From Elysia marginata (Eukaryota; Mollusca; Gastropoda; Plakobranchidae), in the NCBI GenBank assembly GCA_019649035.1, contig BMAT01005601.1:383564-407900 (forward strand): a stretch of 24,337 bases of DNA, read 5' to 3'. The notes beneath the pieces were generated by a model. It did not search any database. It saw only the letters and a list, made by a program, of their open reading frames with translations, and was not told the origin of the DNA. Positions 1 to 9,893 of this stretch are shown here, piece by piece. Made by a program: the position numbers and the translations under genes. Numbering within the stretch: the first letter of the stretch is position 1; each line of letters begins with the position of its first letter.

Positions 1-212
1 AATTTGTTATATTATTGTATGTCTATTTCGTTTTAAAACTTCATATCACTTTTATAGGTTTACAATGAAAAAAAAAACCCAACAACTTGAAAACCTTACA
101 AACCATTGCAATTTTTGCACTCAGTTATAAAGTGAAGGCTGCAGTTAGTGTTTTATTGCGGTCTAAATTTAGAATGTAAGTTGTTAAAGGCTTGGAAGTG
201 AAGTTAGAGATC

Positions 213-283
<71 letters not shown>

Positions 284-1149
284 GAGTTATTGTTTTAAGT
301 GTCTAACATTGAGGGATTCGCCACAAGTTGAAAAGCTGTGTAGAGACTACTAAAATGTGAGGAAACCATGATGAATCAAGCACAAGTCTCTCAAACTAAC
401 ATTGAGGGAGCCCTTTGAATACAAATTTTTTTGTACCGTAGACTATATTCATTGTCTTCAAAATGAAATCATTGCAAACTCTTCAAGAATAAATAATACA
501 GTCTTAGAAATTGTAACTAACCCAATATGTGAAAACTTTGACTTAGACCGATTTACCCTAGCTGATCACAAATTTACTAGATCTACATGGCTGTGGATTG
601 TTGTTGCAGCTGCTTTTGCTTCTTCTACCACCACTAAGTTTACTAGTTTTCTCCCCAAGGGACGCTACTGCTGACAATGCATCTAACTGGATTTAGTGAC
701 CTGATTAATACCGCGCATTCTAACAGTGTATCAACATGACCTCCTTTCAAACGCTGACGCATGAGGCTGAAATGAAACTAACTTTTTTCGTTAATAGTTC
801 ATAAAGGTCAAAAGATAAAACTAATGTTGTTTTTTATAAAATAAAAGACAAAAAAGCTTAAGATCAAATCGCCCAACACAAATTGATACCGCACTGTCAA
901 TTGAACTTCCTCATTGTTTTCACCAAATGGTCTTAATATTTCTTTATGAAGTTTGACTTCTGAAACTGTCAGTCTCTAATAAAGTAGTCCTTCGGTCGAG
1001 ATATGCAGTTTATTGTTCCAAACGAAACAAAACTTTGGTAAGGGCGTAGGGTTATTTTTTAAGTTCCGCGAAGAATACGGGAACAATACTCATCAAGCCT
1101 TCTTTTTTGTTTGCTTTTTTTTAAACGTTGTCTTCTAACATACATTGTT
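1..1149. other. Non-coding AT-rich region
   Basis: Apart from the (GA)n tract at 213-286 I see no gene here. The longest plus-strand open stretch, 402-674, begins at a TTG codon rather than ATG. It has no recognisable domain and a composition like the surrounding DNA, so it is not called as coding. Confidence 0.6.
213..286. repeat. (GA)n microsatellite
   Basis: An almost pure GA dinucleotide tract with two small interruptions (an extra AA near 231 and a C near 245). It is the first of at least five GA/GAGA-rich tracts in the window. Confidence 0.97.
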
Positions 1150-1470
1150 CAGTATTATACGCGTCGGAATTGTGATACGGCGGTTGTGGGTTCAATTCTA
1201 AACCATGACTCATGTTGTGATTGTCATAGAAAAGCAATTTATCCACACTTTCCTCAGCCCACCCACATGTAAAATGGGTACGTGGCTAAAGTCAGTCCAT
1301 GAAATTTGTGGACTCTAAGTATTTCAGTGCCTAACTGGCAGCCGTAAGTGTATATATATGTAATGTTCTGAAAAATGTGTTGAATTTCCTCTGGTATGTG
1401 TTGGCCTGCTGGGCGAAATTTGTCAAGTCTTGAGACTACTTTCGGCGGTGGAAGACTAAAACCACATCAA
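1150..1470 (+). mobile_element. Degenerate tRNA-like SINE, copy A
   Basis: This segment aligns along its whole length to the reverse complement of 18394-18668, so the two are copies of one dispersed family. Shared landmarks in order are: a tRNA B-box-like block (GGGTTCAATTCTAAACC here, GGGTTCGATTCCCAACC in the other copy), AAGCAATTTATCCACACT, TAAAATGGGTA, GTGCCTAACTGGCAGCCGT, GGCCTGCTGG, and a terminal TTCGGCGGT block. A GCGTCGG...GTGATACGGCGG stretch before the B box looks like a worn tRNA head, but the A box is not convincing. The copy is immediately followed by a GAGA/GACA tail. Classification as a tRNA-derived SINE is inferred from the B box and length; homology between the two copies is seen directly. 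Confidence 0.75.
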
Positions 1471-1481
1471 GATTTTCTTTC

Positions 1482-1514
1482 ACAGAGAGAAAGTGAGAGA
1501 AGGAGGGAAAGCAT

Positions 1515-1552
<38 letters not shown>

Positions 1553-1581
1553 TACATACATATGGACAGACAGACATAGAG
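1482..1581. repeat. GAGA / (GACA)n microsatellite tail of SINE copy A
   Basis: Purine-rich AGAGAG blocks pass into about seven tandem GACA units, then (CATA) and GACA again. The tract starts about 12 bases after the end of SINE copy A, so it is probably its expanded 3' tail. Confidence 0.9.
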
Positions 1582-1584
1582 CGG

Positions 1585-3420
1585 TAATTTATTTTAATTA
1601 GCTGATTTATTAAAATTTGTTTCTTGACTTTTTCTGTTTTAGCAAGTCACTACTAAACCTCTACAGTTTTCCTCGCTGTGTACTGGCCCCCATTTCCCTT
1701 GTTCTCCCGCTTTCCCCTACCCCCTTTCTCTCTCGCTCTCTTCCTTCACCACCCCTCTTGTCCTACAAAGCATAATCTATGTCGGTGAGTTTTCACCTAG
1801 ACCTCTGTGGTTTTAACAAACTCGGCAGCACGCATAGAGGGCCGATGGTAATGGCCATCCCTGTGAAGCCATAATTATATAAAAATCTCCCTTTAGCCTA
1901 AAGCTAGCATTAGCAGTACATTTTGCGGCAGTCGTCCGTGGATTGATTCTAGCGGATACGATTGCTGTTGACACTTATAAGGTTGTGACAAAACATCCTG
2001 AACCTGCCGTTTGTGGGAATTGACATTTCGCTTTCTGAGATTAATTAATGTAAAATCATTTAATTTTGTTCATCTGGAAAATCATACCATAATGGTTAGT
2101 TATAACTTTTACAAAATTGACCAAGGAAAAAAAGGCTACTTTCGTAGTTTCAATGTCTGTCAGTTGATAGGCATGAAACGATCTTGAATCTTTAATGTCT
2201 CTTTTCATAACAAAAAATAACATTAAAGATACCTTATAGTTTAATTTTTTAAAAGAGATATAAGGTTGAAGCCTTTATAAAACACGCAGTGCAAATCATT
2301 TAACTACTTAAGACAGAGACATGTCATTCTTGTTCGTTATATGGCTTATAACAGGGACTGCTCATCAATTTTCATTCCTCTATTAAAATCTTAAACTATC
2401 GATGATTTTATAATTTAATTATGATATATCTCGTTGTCAACTAAGGTATTAGGAAACGTGTATAATAATCAAGTTTACTTATCAGTGATGAAAGACAAAT
2501 TAAACAAAATGTAAAGAAAAAAAAAAGAAATAAAACAAAATCCAAAAGGAAAAGAAACAAGTGAGAGGTTTTAATCTATATAATCGCACGTTTCGTTCTT
2601 GGTGAGTGACTTTCAACTTCGGTATATGTGTTTTAGTTGAAGTTTAGTACTGATTGCGGCTTGCAACACACTTGGTATTTTTCATTCATGAGATGCAACC
2701 TGTGCATTATTCAATTATAAGTATCAAATCAATGAAAAATAAACATATTTCCATTCTCCCAAATTTAGAGAATGTGAGCGAATTGGTGGCTCTTTTTCCA
2801 GTTTTGAAGTCACAGTTACGCTGATGATAAAATTATATGTCACACTGAGATAAACAGATAAACAGAAAGAAAAAAATAAGAGACTTACAGACAAAGCGAC
2901 AGAGAAAGGGAAAAGCGAATAAATCTTCTGTGCCTTTTCATGGAAGATTTTTTCTTTTTGTGTATGTGCATGGGGAGGGGATGCCCTTTTAAAAGATATA
3001 GCAAAATTTGCAAAATTTACTAGTGTGATCAAGCATGCAAAAAAAAAAAAACCACTGGTATTCCTCAACAGACTTTTGATGAAATTTTGATAAATTTTTC
3101 AGAAAAAAGATGATTAAAATTCTTAACGACCCATCTCAATCTTTGCACAACCAGATCCTTTTTACAGAAAAAAGCGGTAGGTTCGTTTTGATAAAAACAA
3201 AAACTGAAAGGTACAGAAAATCTTTCATGCCTAGAACGGCGAGAAACTTTTATAATAAAAAAAATCAAGAAAAATTAAATGTTAAAAATTCTCTGATACT
3301 TCATATACATAATTTTTACATCTTCTTTATAACCTGCGATGAATTATATAATTAAGTATGTATCAAATCTTCTTATGATGACACCACAAATTTCTTATTA
3401 TACAGTAATATGCAAATATT
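1585..3420. other. Non-coding AT-rich region
   Basis: No domain-bearing ORF is visible. Short ORFs on both strands at 2724-3355 overlap one another and have low-complexity Lys/Phe-rich translations, as expected of A/T-rich DNA. Poly(A)-like runs occur near 2518 and 3039. Confidence 0.55.
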
Positions 3421-3609
3421 AGCTAATTTTATTTCTCTTTGTTGAGCTCTGGTGTATCCAGTGTCATTGCTGTTTTTACTACCTTAATTAACACTGCTCT
3501 ATGTTTTTATATTTGTACTTTAACGTATGTATCTTTATGTATATATGTTTTAATTTTTTATACTGCAACAAACTTTGGGACAATAAAGTATTGTCTTATC
3601 TTATCTTAT
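3421..3609 (+). mobile_element. Isolated 3' end of a non-LTR retrotransposon
   Basis: A T-rich stretch ends in GGGACAATAAAGTATTG followed by tandem TCTTATC. The same architecture (GGACAATAAAGGCTC, then TATCTTATCTTC) ends the identified LINE at 13131-13170. An AATAAA-like signal followed by a short tandem tail is typical of LINE 3' ends that are all that remains after strong 5' truncation. No coding portion precedes it. It lies 48 bases upstream of the splice acceptor of the receptor exon, so it sits inside that gene's presumed last 5' intron. Confidence 0.55.
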
Positions 3610-3640
3610 TGAACTATTTATAATTTTACCACTCGCATGA

Positions 3641-3658
3641 TTTTCTTTTGTTTTTCAG
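3641..3658 (+). other. 3' splice acceptor before the receptor exon
   Basis: A polypyrimidine tract TTTTCTTTTGTTTTTCAG is followed by CTTGACGC. It is the best acceptor upstream of the receptor start and would give a 5' UTR exon segment of 349 bases (3659-4007). The upstream exon(s) and promoter were not identified. This would make the receptor coding region intronless but the gene spliced in its leader, a common layout for rhodopsin-class receptors. Confidence 0.5.
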
Positions 3659-3769
3659 CTTGACGCTTAGTGTAAGAAACCTCAAGAAAGTCTTCAAAGT
3701 TGATTACTGAACAAGCTCTTCGAAAATCTACGAGATACAGTGGATCAGTTTTGCCCAACATTTCTTACA

Positions 3770-3872
3770 ATGAATGAGTTTTTATCCACGTCTTCAGACC
3801 ACGGTCTTGCTTGACAAGAACTCACTCGGTATTGGGATAACAATGATATCTCTTTCTCGATTATCGAATTGA
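3770..3872 (+). promoter_or_regulatory. Upstream ORFs 1 and 2 in the receptor leader
   Basis: Two overlapping uORFs start four bases apart: ATG at 3770 (14 codons, TGA at 3812-3814) and ATG at 3774 (32 codons, TGA at 3870-3872). Both end before the receptor ATG. If the leader is transcribed as proposed, they would reduce ribosome flow to the main start. Their presence in the mature mRNA depends on the acceptor at 3657-3658 being used. Confidence 0.35.
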
Positions 3873-3948
3873 AGAATCCTGAATAATAGGAAGTGTGATA
3901 AATTAATGACGAAATAAAGGATAACTTTAAAGAAAAAAAGCATTTTCG

Positions 3949-4104
3949 ATGCCAATGACCACTCAACATCCGCACATAAAACCACCAAGACTTGAATTTC
4001 GCTCAAAATGGAGTCCTCAAGTCAAGAAAGTGAACTGTCTAATCGAACACGTCATATCGACGAAGACCACACGCATGCCTCAGATGCTATATCAAAGACT
4101 GTAA
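3949..4104 (+). promoter_or_regulatory. Upstream ORF overlapping the receptor start codon
   Basis: An ATG at 3949 opens a 51-codon frame that runs through the receptor ATG at 4008 out of frame and stops at TAA 4102-4104. An overlapping uORF of this kind usually represses the main frame unless it is skipped. Its ATG context (CGATGC) is weaker than that of the main start (AAAATGG), which has A at -3 and G at +4, so leaky scanning is plausible. Confidence 0.35.
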
Positions 4105-5429
4105 TTTCAAGCGTAGCACTGTTAACTGCTGTTTTCATTGTTTGCGGCAATCTTGGCACGCTGGTGTCGTTCGGGAGATGCCGCCGACTCCAGACTATTC
4201 CCAACATGTACGTGTGCTCTCTGGCACTTGCAGACATACTTGTCGGGTGTGTGGTCTTCATTAGAGCTGTACTGGGCTTACCTGCTACAGGAGCAGAGAT
4301 AAATGACAAGTACATCTGCTTGTGCTTTGTGAGTTTCACGTTTACCAGCGTAGCAGCTTCTATATTCGGCTCAACTTTGGTCGCTTGCGATCGGTACGTG
4401 TTCATACAACACCCATTGCGTTATGAGGCTCTGGTGACTCGTAACACCTCTCTGGCCTGCATCATCTCTACCTGGTGCCTTGCGGTGATCTACGGGTTCC
4501 TACCCATGCACTGGAACGAGTTTGATGAGGCTGAAGATGCTGAAGACTGCGCACCTACGCACATCTATCCCTTTCAGTACATGATCGTTATTCATCCAAT
4601 TATGTTTTTAAGTCTTAGCGCCGTAACGTTTACAGTATACTTAAAAATATTTCGCATTGCACTTAGACATCATAAATGCATACATGCGCAAAATGTTTCC
4701 GTCCAGAACAGCACTAACAGTTGCAGCATTAGAAAATCTACCAAAGAAAATCTAGAGTGTTTAGCTCACGTTCGGACTAGGTCTAGTATCTCCTCTGCAG
4801 CAATATCACCACAGGGTCTCAAGAATCAGGAGGCGATGGCGTATAAAACGCGACGACAACAACAACAACAACCGGTTGTGGTGACAGTTCAAGAGTATCG
4901 AATTACTTCCGAAATTACCCTGCCAAGTTCCTTTTCACCAAAACAATTTTCACAAAGCCACAACTGCTGCAGTAATCAAGTGAATCAAAACCAAGTGAAT
5001 GATACCTCTATAAAACATATGCTTCACCCACAGGAGGTGGCAAAGCAACAAATGCAACAGCCTCAAACACAGCAAACCCTCGATCGCTCTCTTCCGCAAA
5101 GCAGCTGCGGTCAAGCGTCACTAGATCTAGATCTGGAAACCAAACGTGTGACGCGCGCCGGCTGGAAGATGATCAAGGCTATGGTCCTGACCTTCGGACT
5201 GTTCTTCCTGTGTTGGTGTCCAATGCTGGTGGTGGCCTACATCGAATATACCATCCACGTGAGTCACTTGGCGCTGTCGCTCGCAAGCCTCGTGGGTATT
5301 CTCAACTCGGGAAAAAACTGCTTGGTACTTGTGGCAATGAATCGAGATTTTCGCAGCCAGTTCAAGCTTTTGTTTTGTTGCAACTTTTTTCAGTCTAAAC
5401 CCGACCAAGTGTCATCTGTGACGACGTAG
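4008..5429 (+). CDS. Class A (rhodopsin-like) orphan GPCR, 473 aa
   Basis: A complete seven-helix receptor in one exon. The start is fixed by an in-frame TGA at 3993-3995 and a good context, AAAATGG. Class A landmarks: N48 (TM1 GN), D76 in SLALAD (TM2), C104 and C181 (the TM3-ECL2 disulfide), D128-R129-Y130 (TM3), W156 (TM4), P197 and Y211 (TM5), C402-W403-x-P405 (TM6). TM7 reads N433-S434-G-K-N437-C438-L-V-L441, so the usual NPxxY is NCLVL. The sodium-site residues D76, S118, N433 and N437 are all present. Position 3.32 is T111, not Asp, which argues against an amine receptor. There is an N-glycosylation sequon at N12 and a likely palmitoylated C457-C458 after helix 8. Loop 3 (about residues 220-385) is very long and Gln-rich. 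The VTR block after TM3 recalls the adenosine/cannabinoid/GPR3-like group. That is only a resemblance, and the ligand is unknown. Expected at the plasma membrane, signalling through G proteins. Confidence 0.93.
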   Translation: MESSSQESELSNRTRHIDEDHTHASDAISKTVISSVALLTAVFIVCGNLGTLVSFGRCRRLQTIPNMYVCSLALADILVGCVVFIRAVLGLPATGAEINDKYICLCFVSFTFTSVAASIFGSTLVACDRYVFIQHPLRYEALVTRNTSLACIISTWCLAVIYGFLPMHWNEFDEAEDAEDCAPTHIYPFQYMIVIHPIMFLSLSAVTFTVYLKIFRIALRHHKCIHAQNVSVQNSTNSCSIRKSTKENLECLAHVRTRSSISSAAISPQGLKNQEAMAYKTRRQQQQQPVVVTVQEYRITSEITLPSSFSPKQFSQSHNCCSNQVNQNQVNDTSIKHMLHPQEVAKQQMQQPQTQQTLDRSLPQSSCGQASLDLDLETKRVTRAGWKMIKAMVLTFGLFFLCWCPMLVVAYIEYTIHVSHLALSLASLVGILNSGKNCLVLVAMNRDFRSQFKLLFCCNFFQSKPDQVSSVTT

Positions 5430-5626
5430 AAATGGCGATAACAGTTGGGAGAACAAACGAGGTGATTTCTATAAACGTTTTATCGACACCAAAACACATC
5501 TAGCGAGAGTTTGATATCTACTAGTACTACGCAATACGTTCAAGATAACGTCATTTATAACGCGGCCAGAGAAAATGAGTCGGATGTCGTAACTTTCATA
5601 TTACAAGGCGTTGGAATTTTGAACAA

Positions 5627-5632
5627 AATAAA
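5627..5632 (+). promoter_or_regulatory. Candidate polyadenylation signal for the receptor
   Basis: The first AATAAA downstream of the receptor stop codon, about 200 bases into the presumed 3' UTR. Other AATAAA sites follow farther on in this A/T-rich DNA, so the assignment is weak. Confidence 0.25.
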
Positions 5633-8600
5633 TTTTTCTGAGCTTCCAAATCTACGTTCAAAATGTACAAAACTATTAAAATTTTGTGAGAATATGTTAA
5701 AACTTTGCTAGCTTTCAAATATAGATACAAAGAAGAAAACATCCTTTATTTAAAAAAGGCAATTATTCAAAGTAAAATGTTCAGCATCCGACACATTGGT
5801 ACTAGTCGCGAGATAATTGTGCACTCAAACTCTCAATACAAATTTAGAGATTGTACTGATTTTTTCAAGTTTTGAAGTTTTGTATCTTGTTTTTTTTACT
5901 TTGTTTGTTTTACCAGTGCTAATTAGTTTAAGCCTACGCCGCTGTAGGACAGGCCGAAAACTCCAAAATGAGTGATATCATATTCCCTATATTTTGTATG
6001 TAACTTTGTTTTGGGCCGATCCATAACAGGATAGCACTAGTTGAGTCCTCGTGTGCCCTAACTGTACTAAGAACTTAAAAGAGATAGATCATTAGAACTG
6101 CACAAGTTTGTTTACATTTCGACTGACAGGCCTTTTGAGTACGGTGGCCTAGGTTTAAGCGCATTGAATTTGAAAAGAATTTTTCGACAAAATAAGTAGC
6201 TTCCCTTTTTCAAGATTACCGATTTTTGTTGTTGTGAGGAAGTGTTGAGAGCAAATTCAGGTATGTTCATTCACTGTGGCATCACTAGGTAAACATATTC
6301 AACTGAAAGAAAAAAATAACAAGTTTAACATCTTTTGGGAAATATTAGATCAGGCCCAAGCATTCTCTAGAAACAGTAAAAATGAAATCTTTCTTTATCT
6401 GAAAAAAAAAATCGTAACTAAAACAGAAAGGAAATCCTGGGTTGGTGCATGCAAGACTGTTTGAATAACAAATTAATCACAAGAGATAAAAAAAACTTCC
6501 TGTAGCAAGCTTGTTCTTTACCATTTTGTAATTGATGAGAATTTTTCAGACAGAATGAAATTTGTTAAAGATGGTTAACTAATAAGGGGAAATAATAATA
6601 CTGTTATCTAGAAATAAATAAGCTTCATTAACAAGGCGGCCTGTTTTGAAATATATTACAAAGTAATTTGGGGTTAAAGAGAGGAAACTTCGCTGCAAAG
6701 TCTGCGGGCTGAAGGGAAGTAAGTGAGTAGGTCAATAATTGTGCGCATTTTTTGTTTCCCTTGCCGGCCTGAAAAGTTGTACTAAAAGTTGTTTAAAAAC
6801 GTAACATTTTCTTTTAAGTACTAAACAAACAAAATTTTGCATGCAATTGAACCTTCACTGAAATTGTAAGCATACTCGCACACAAATACAAAACACACAT
6901 TATTACAAAAAAATTGCACATATATACAAGATACTCATTCGACTAAAACTTTTGAATAAAGAATAAAATTAATTTTATATTGAATGTCAAGCTAAAACAT
7001 AAATTGATTCAAAACTTATCAAGCAAGAAATAGTAGGCCACAGAATTACTTTTTGTTCCATGGTTGTTTTTTTCCCTTTTTAATGCATCTTTTGTGCAAA
7101 AAATATAATAAATTTGACAAAAATTTCGCCCTAAAGTACCGGACAAAGAAGTACAATTGATTACCTAGATAAATAGATTATGAACGTGTCGTTATGACAT
7201 TTAATTTATCCCTCTAAATCGAAGGCCATAAAGTAAGTTAAGAATTAGACTTAGTGCTTATGAAAAGAATGATTGAAATGTTTAAGATATGTAATTAGCA
7301 GTTGATTGAAGCAAGCTTCAAGTGAAAATGGACGGAAAATGCTTGGCTTTGGAAGGTTTTCGAACTTTCCTTTTATAGCAGTTGCGGCACCCACACTATT
7401 GCTGGTAAAATAAACATAGCTTGTTATACCATGTACGCTTCTTAAAAAAGAAGCTTTATGGCAAAAATCTTTGCTAACTTTGTCGGGAAGATTCAAGTGT
7501 CACTGAAGTAATCATAAAATCCGGATGCACACCTATACTTTGCCATAGACAAAAAAACACATAGAGGAAAAGATGACGATTTAAGACATTATGACTGTAT
7601 AATCAATGGAGTTCAACACGTACAAGAACAAAATTATTTAGTAGATAACACGATGGCGTTATAAAGAATTTGTTAAATTAAAGGTACAGCGCTTACCCAG
7701 TTGATGAACGTTTGGGATGTAATGGGATGAACATTTCTCCCACACAGCCGCCACTGATTCCACCATTCTATGATATATTTAGAGTTTTACCCTAAATGAA
7801 GATTGAAATAGAACTATTTTACAGTTTCCTCGCCTAAATCTAAATCTATGCTCTTATAGAGGCCTAGATCTTATTTTAGGATAAAGCGTGATATAATATT
7901 TGTCAAATAGCATAGTTACCAGTCGAGAAACAATAAATACAGCACTCAATAGTAATCAAAACTTATTAATCTCTTTGATATTGTAAAGGACATAAATAAA
8001 AGTTTAGAAGTTATGCATACCATTTCCTATAACCACCATGGTAAAGGACTTATTTTGATAGGCTATTCATGACATTCTTCTCTTAGTAATTTCATTAAAA
8101 TCTTTACATAGAATACAAAACATTATAATAAAGGGATAGAACTTGATATCAACTGACGAAAGATTATGAAAAAAAAGCCTCGTGGGATTACTTGCAAACT
8201 TTTAACAATTGCAAAACAAATAAATTTCGCGTTCAATACACTAAAAAATTTAACATAACTAAATAACAAGCCTAAATCTTGTTCAGGAGATTTAATTTAA
8301 AATGTAATCTTTTCGATAGTATTAGGAAGTAGTAAAGATAAAAAAAAAGTTCGGTTAGAGGATTTGTAACATGATACACAGGTATTATTCATAAATGAAA
8401 AAAAAATAAATCTTCTTAGTTTCTGTATTCTCTGACTGGCAAGTATCATTCCATTCTGTTTTTTGCCTCGCACCCTTGCGCCCCCCCCTCCCATCCACTC
8501 CGGCTCTGTCTCCGTATTCACTTACCGCTATACCTTCATTTTTCTATTTAGCACCTGCAAATTGGCCTTCATGCATTATGTTCAAATATCTACAGTAACA

Positions 8601-9127
8601 CAATTTTTTTACTCATAGATACAAAATATCTCCACTCGCTTGGCTTGATATTGGTATGAAAGTAATCAAAGCTATATAAAGTGAAGATAAAGACCCTCCT
8701 CTTAATTTTACCCTTTCTTACATAGATCTAGATCTATAATTTTATGAACCTCTAAATACAATTAAGCGGAATCAACTTAGAATTAACGGCAAACTATCAA
8801 ATTTAAACTAATTTAAAAAATTAGGTGTGGTTTTTAATAATCTTCTTATTACATCTCGGACAAGACCTAGAAAAAAAAAACAACAAACAAACAAAAAAAA
8901 CTGTGACAGTTTCTCCGTAAAATTTTACAATGAAATAAACTAATGAGCAAATATTTTTACTTTAAAAATTTTTCACCTTTTTTTAATTTCCGTACCAATT
9001 TCAAGACCCAAGATTTATTTTGCGCTTGTTGCAAAACCATATGAAGCTGCGCATAATACTTAATAGTATACATGTATACAGTATTTCTTTTATTACACCT
9101 ATAAAGCTTTTCTTTTCATAAAGATGG
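5633..9127. other. Long AT-rich region without a recognisable gene
   Basis: I examined both strands and saw no domain, tRNA or clear transposon. Short ORFs at 6276-6464 (+), 7251-7496 (-) and 8297-8521 (-) have no recognisable motif and low-complexity stretches. A TAGATCTAGATCTA block lies at 8723-8736. Part of the region could be the receptor 3' UTR or introns of an unseen gene. Confidence 0.5.
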
Positions 9128-9244
9128 CGGACGTTCCTAGAAGTGTGGAGAACTCTTTTGTTTAGTTGATTAAATGTAACACAAATTAGTGTCGCATTGA
9201 TCCGTTGTACAAAAGAGTTTTACGCTACTCTCCCAGGAGTGTCA
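9128..9244. repeat. Imperfect inverted repeat (foldback, possible MITE remnant)
   Basis: The left arm (9128-9160, ending AACTCTTTTGT) pairs with the right arm (9210-9244, starting ACAAAAGAGTT). The inner 11 bases match perfectly; the outer part (TTCCTAGAAG against the complement TCCTGGGAG) matches with mismatches and a 3-base gap. The spacer is about 49 bases. No flanking target duplication was established. Confidence 0.45.
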
Positions 9245-9833
9245 GCCATAGTCGCATGGAAAAATCAAACCAACTACACTTTCCTGAGAACAAGATGTAT
9301 CTCCAGAGAAAGTTTTATACTTTGAGGTTCTTTCGTATTTTTTTTACAGCTTTTTAGTAACAGCTTAAAGATTTTATCCTCCTACACAATAGATATTTTC
9401 ATGTCTATGTGTTTACGAAAATGCGTTCAGTTGAAAAGTAATGCTTTGATTCAGCAGGGTAAATATGCAAAGGAAAACGTATGATTACGTCATGTAAGAA
9501 GAAATTAAACAGAGCATTTAATATAGCTCAACCTCAACTAAAATTATGAAGTAAGTACCATACATAATGATTGTATATATATGTGTGTTCAAAAACCAAC
9601 AATTACCAACAATTTACATGCTGGACTCACAGAAGAGCAGTAGTGAAAGCGCATTAGTCAAGCATAATGACAAGATCATTCACTGCCTATAACCGGTCAC
9701 TCAATTACGTCTTAGTAAGGATAGTATATATGTATAACGAGCTTTTCTTAAGGAGTAAATGCCGGCATGCTATACCAGGCTGCAAGCGCCTCGACATGGG
9801 CGTTTCGACGTATCAGTAAATGTTATGCCCTAC
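9245..9833. other. Non-coding region
   Basis: I see no gene or recognised repeat. It lies downstream (minus strand) of the PAN-like terminal exon, so some of it may be 3' UTR of that gene. There is no convincing nearby minus-strand AATAAA; a TTTATT near 9088 is the closest exact match. Confidence 0.4.
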
Positions 9834-9893
9834 GAGCCCGCTCAGGAGGACGAAGCCTATAAAGAAGGAAATCCAAGATGGGTGATGGGCTAA
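9834..9893 (+). repeat. Dispersed repeat family 2, copy X
   Basis: The core AGGAGGACGAAGCC, then AGGAAAT, then GATGG and TGATGGGCTAA is shared in the same order and spacing with 16846-16907. Similarity may extend weakly downstream (GATACGGTGCGATGC here, GATAGCATAGCGGTAGCG in the other copy). No coding potential was seen. The family is not recognised. Confidence 0.65.

Noticed and set aside
402-674. 90-codon ORF near the left end
   Set aside because: It opens at TTG, not ATG, and its translation has no recognisable domain; the neighbouring DNA is non-coding.
4052-4405. Minus-strand ORF of 117 codons and another at 5127-5408
   Set aside because: These are antisense shadows of the receptor coding region, which has full domain support on the plus strand.
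8721-8738. Dispersed TAGATCTAGATCTA-type motif (also at 577, 5121, 9997 and 23166)
   Set aside because: AGATCT-containing palindromes recur, but I could not show that they exceed chance in this A/T-rich window, so no claim is made.
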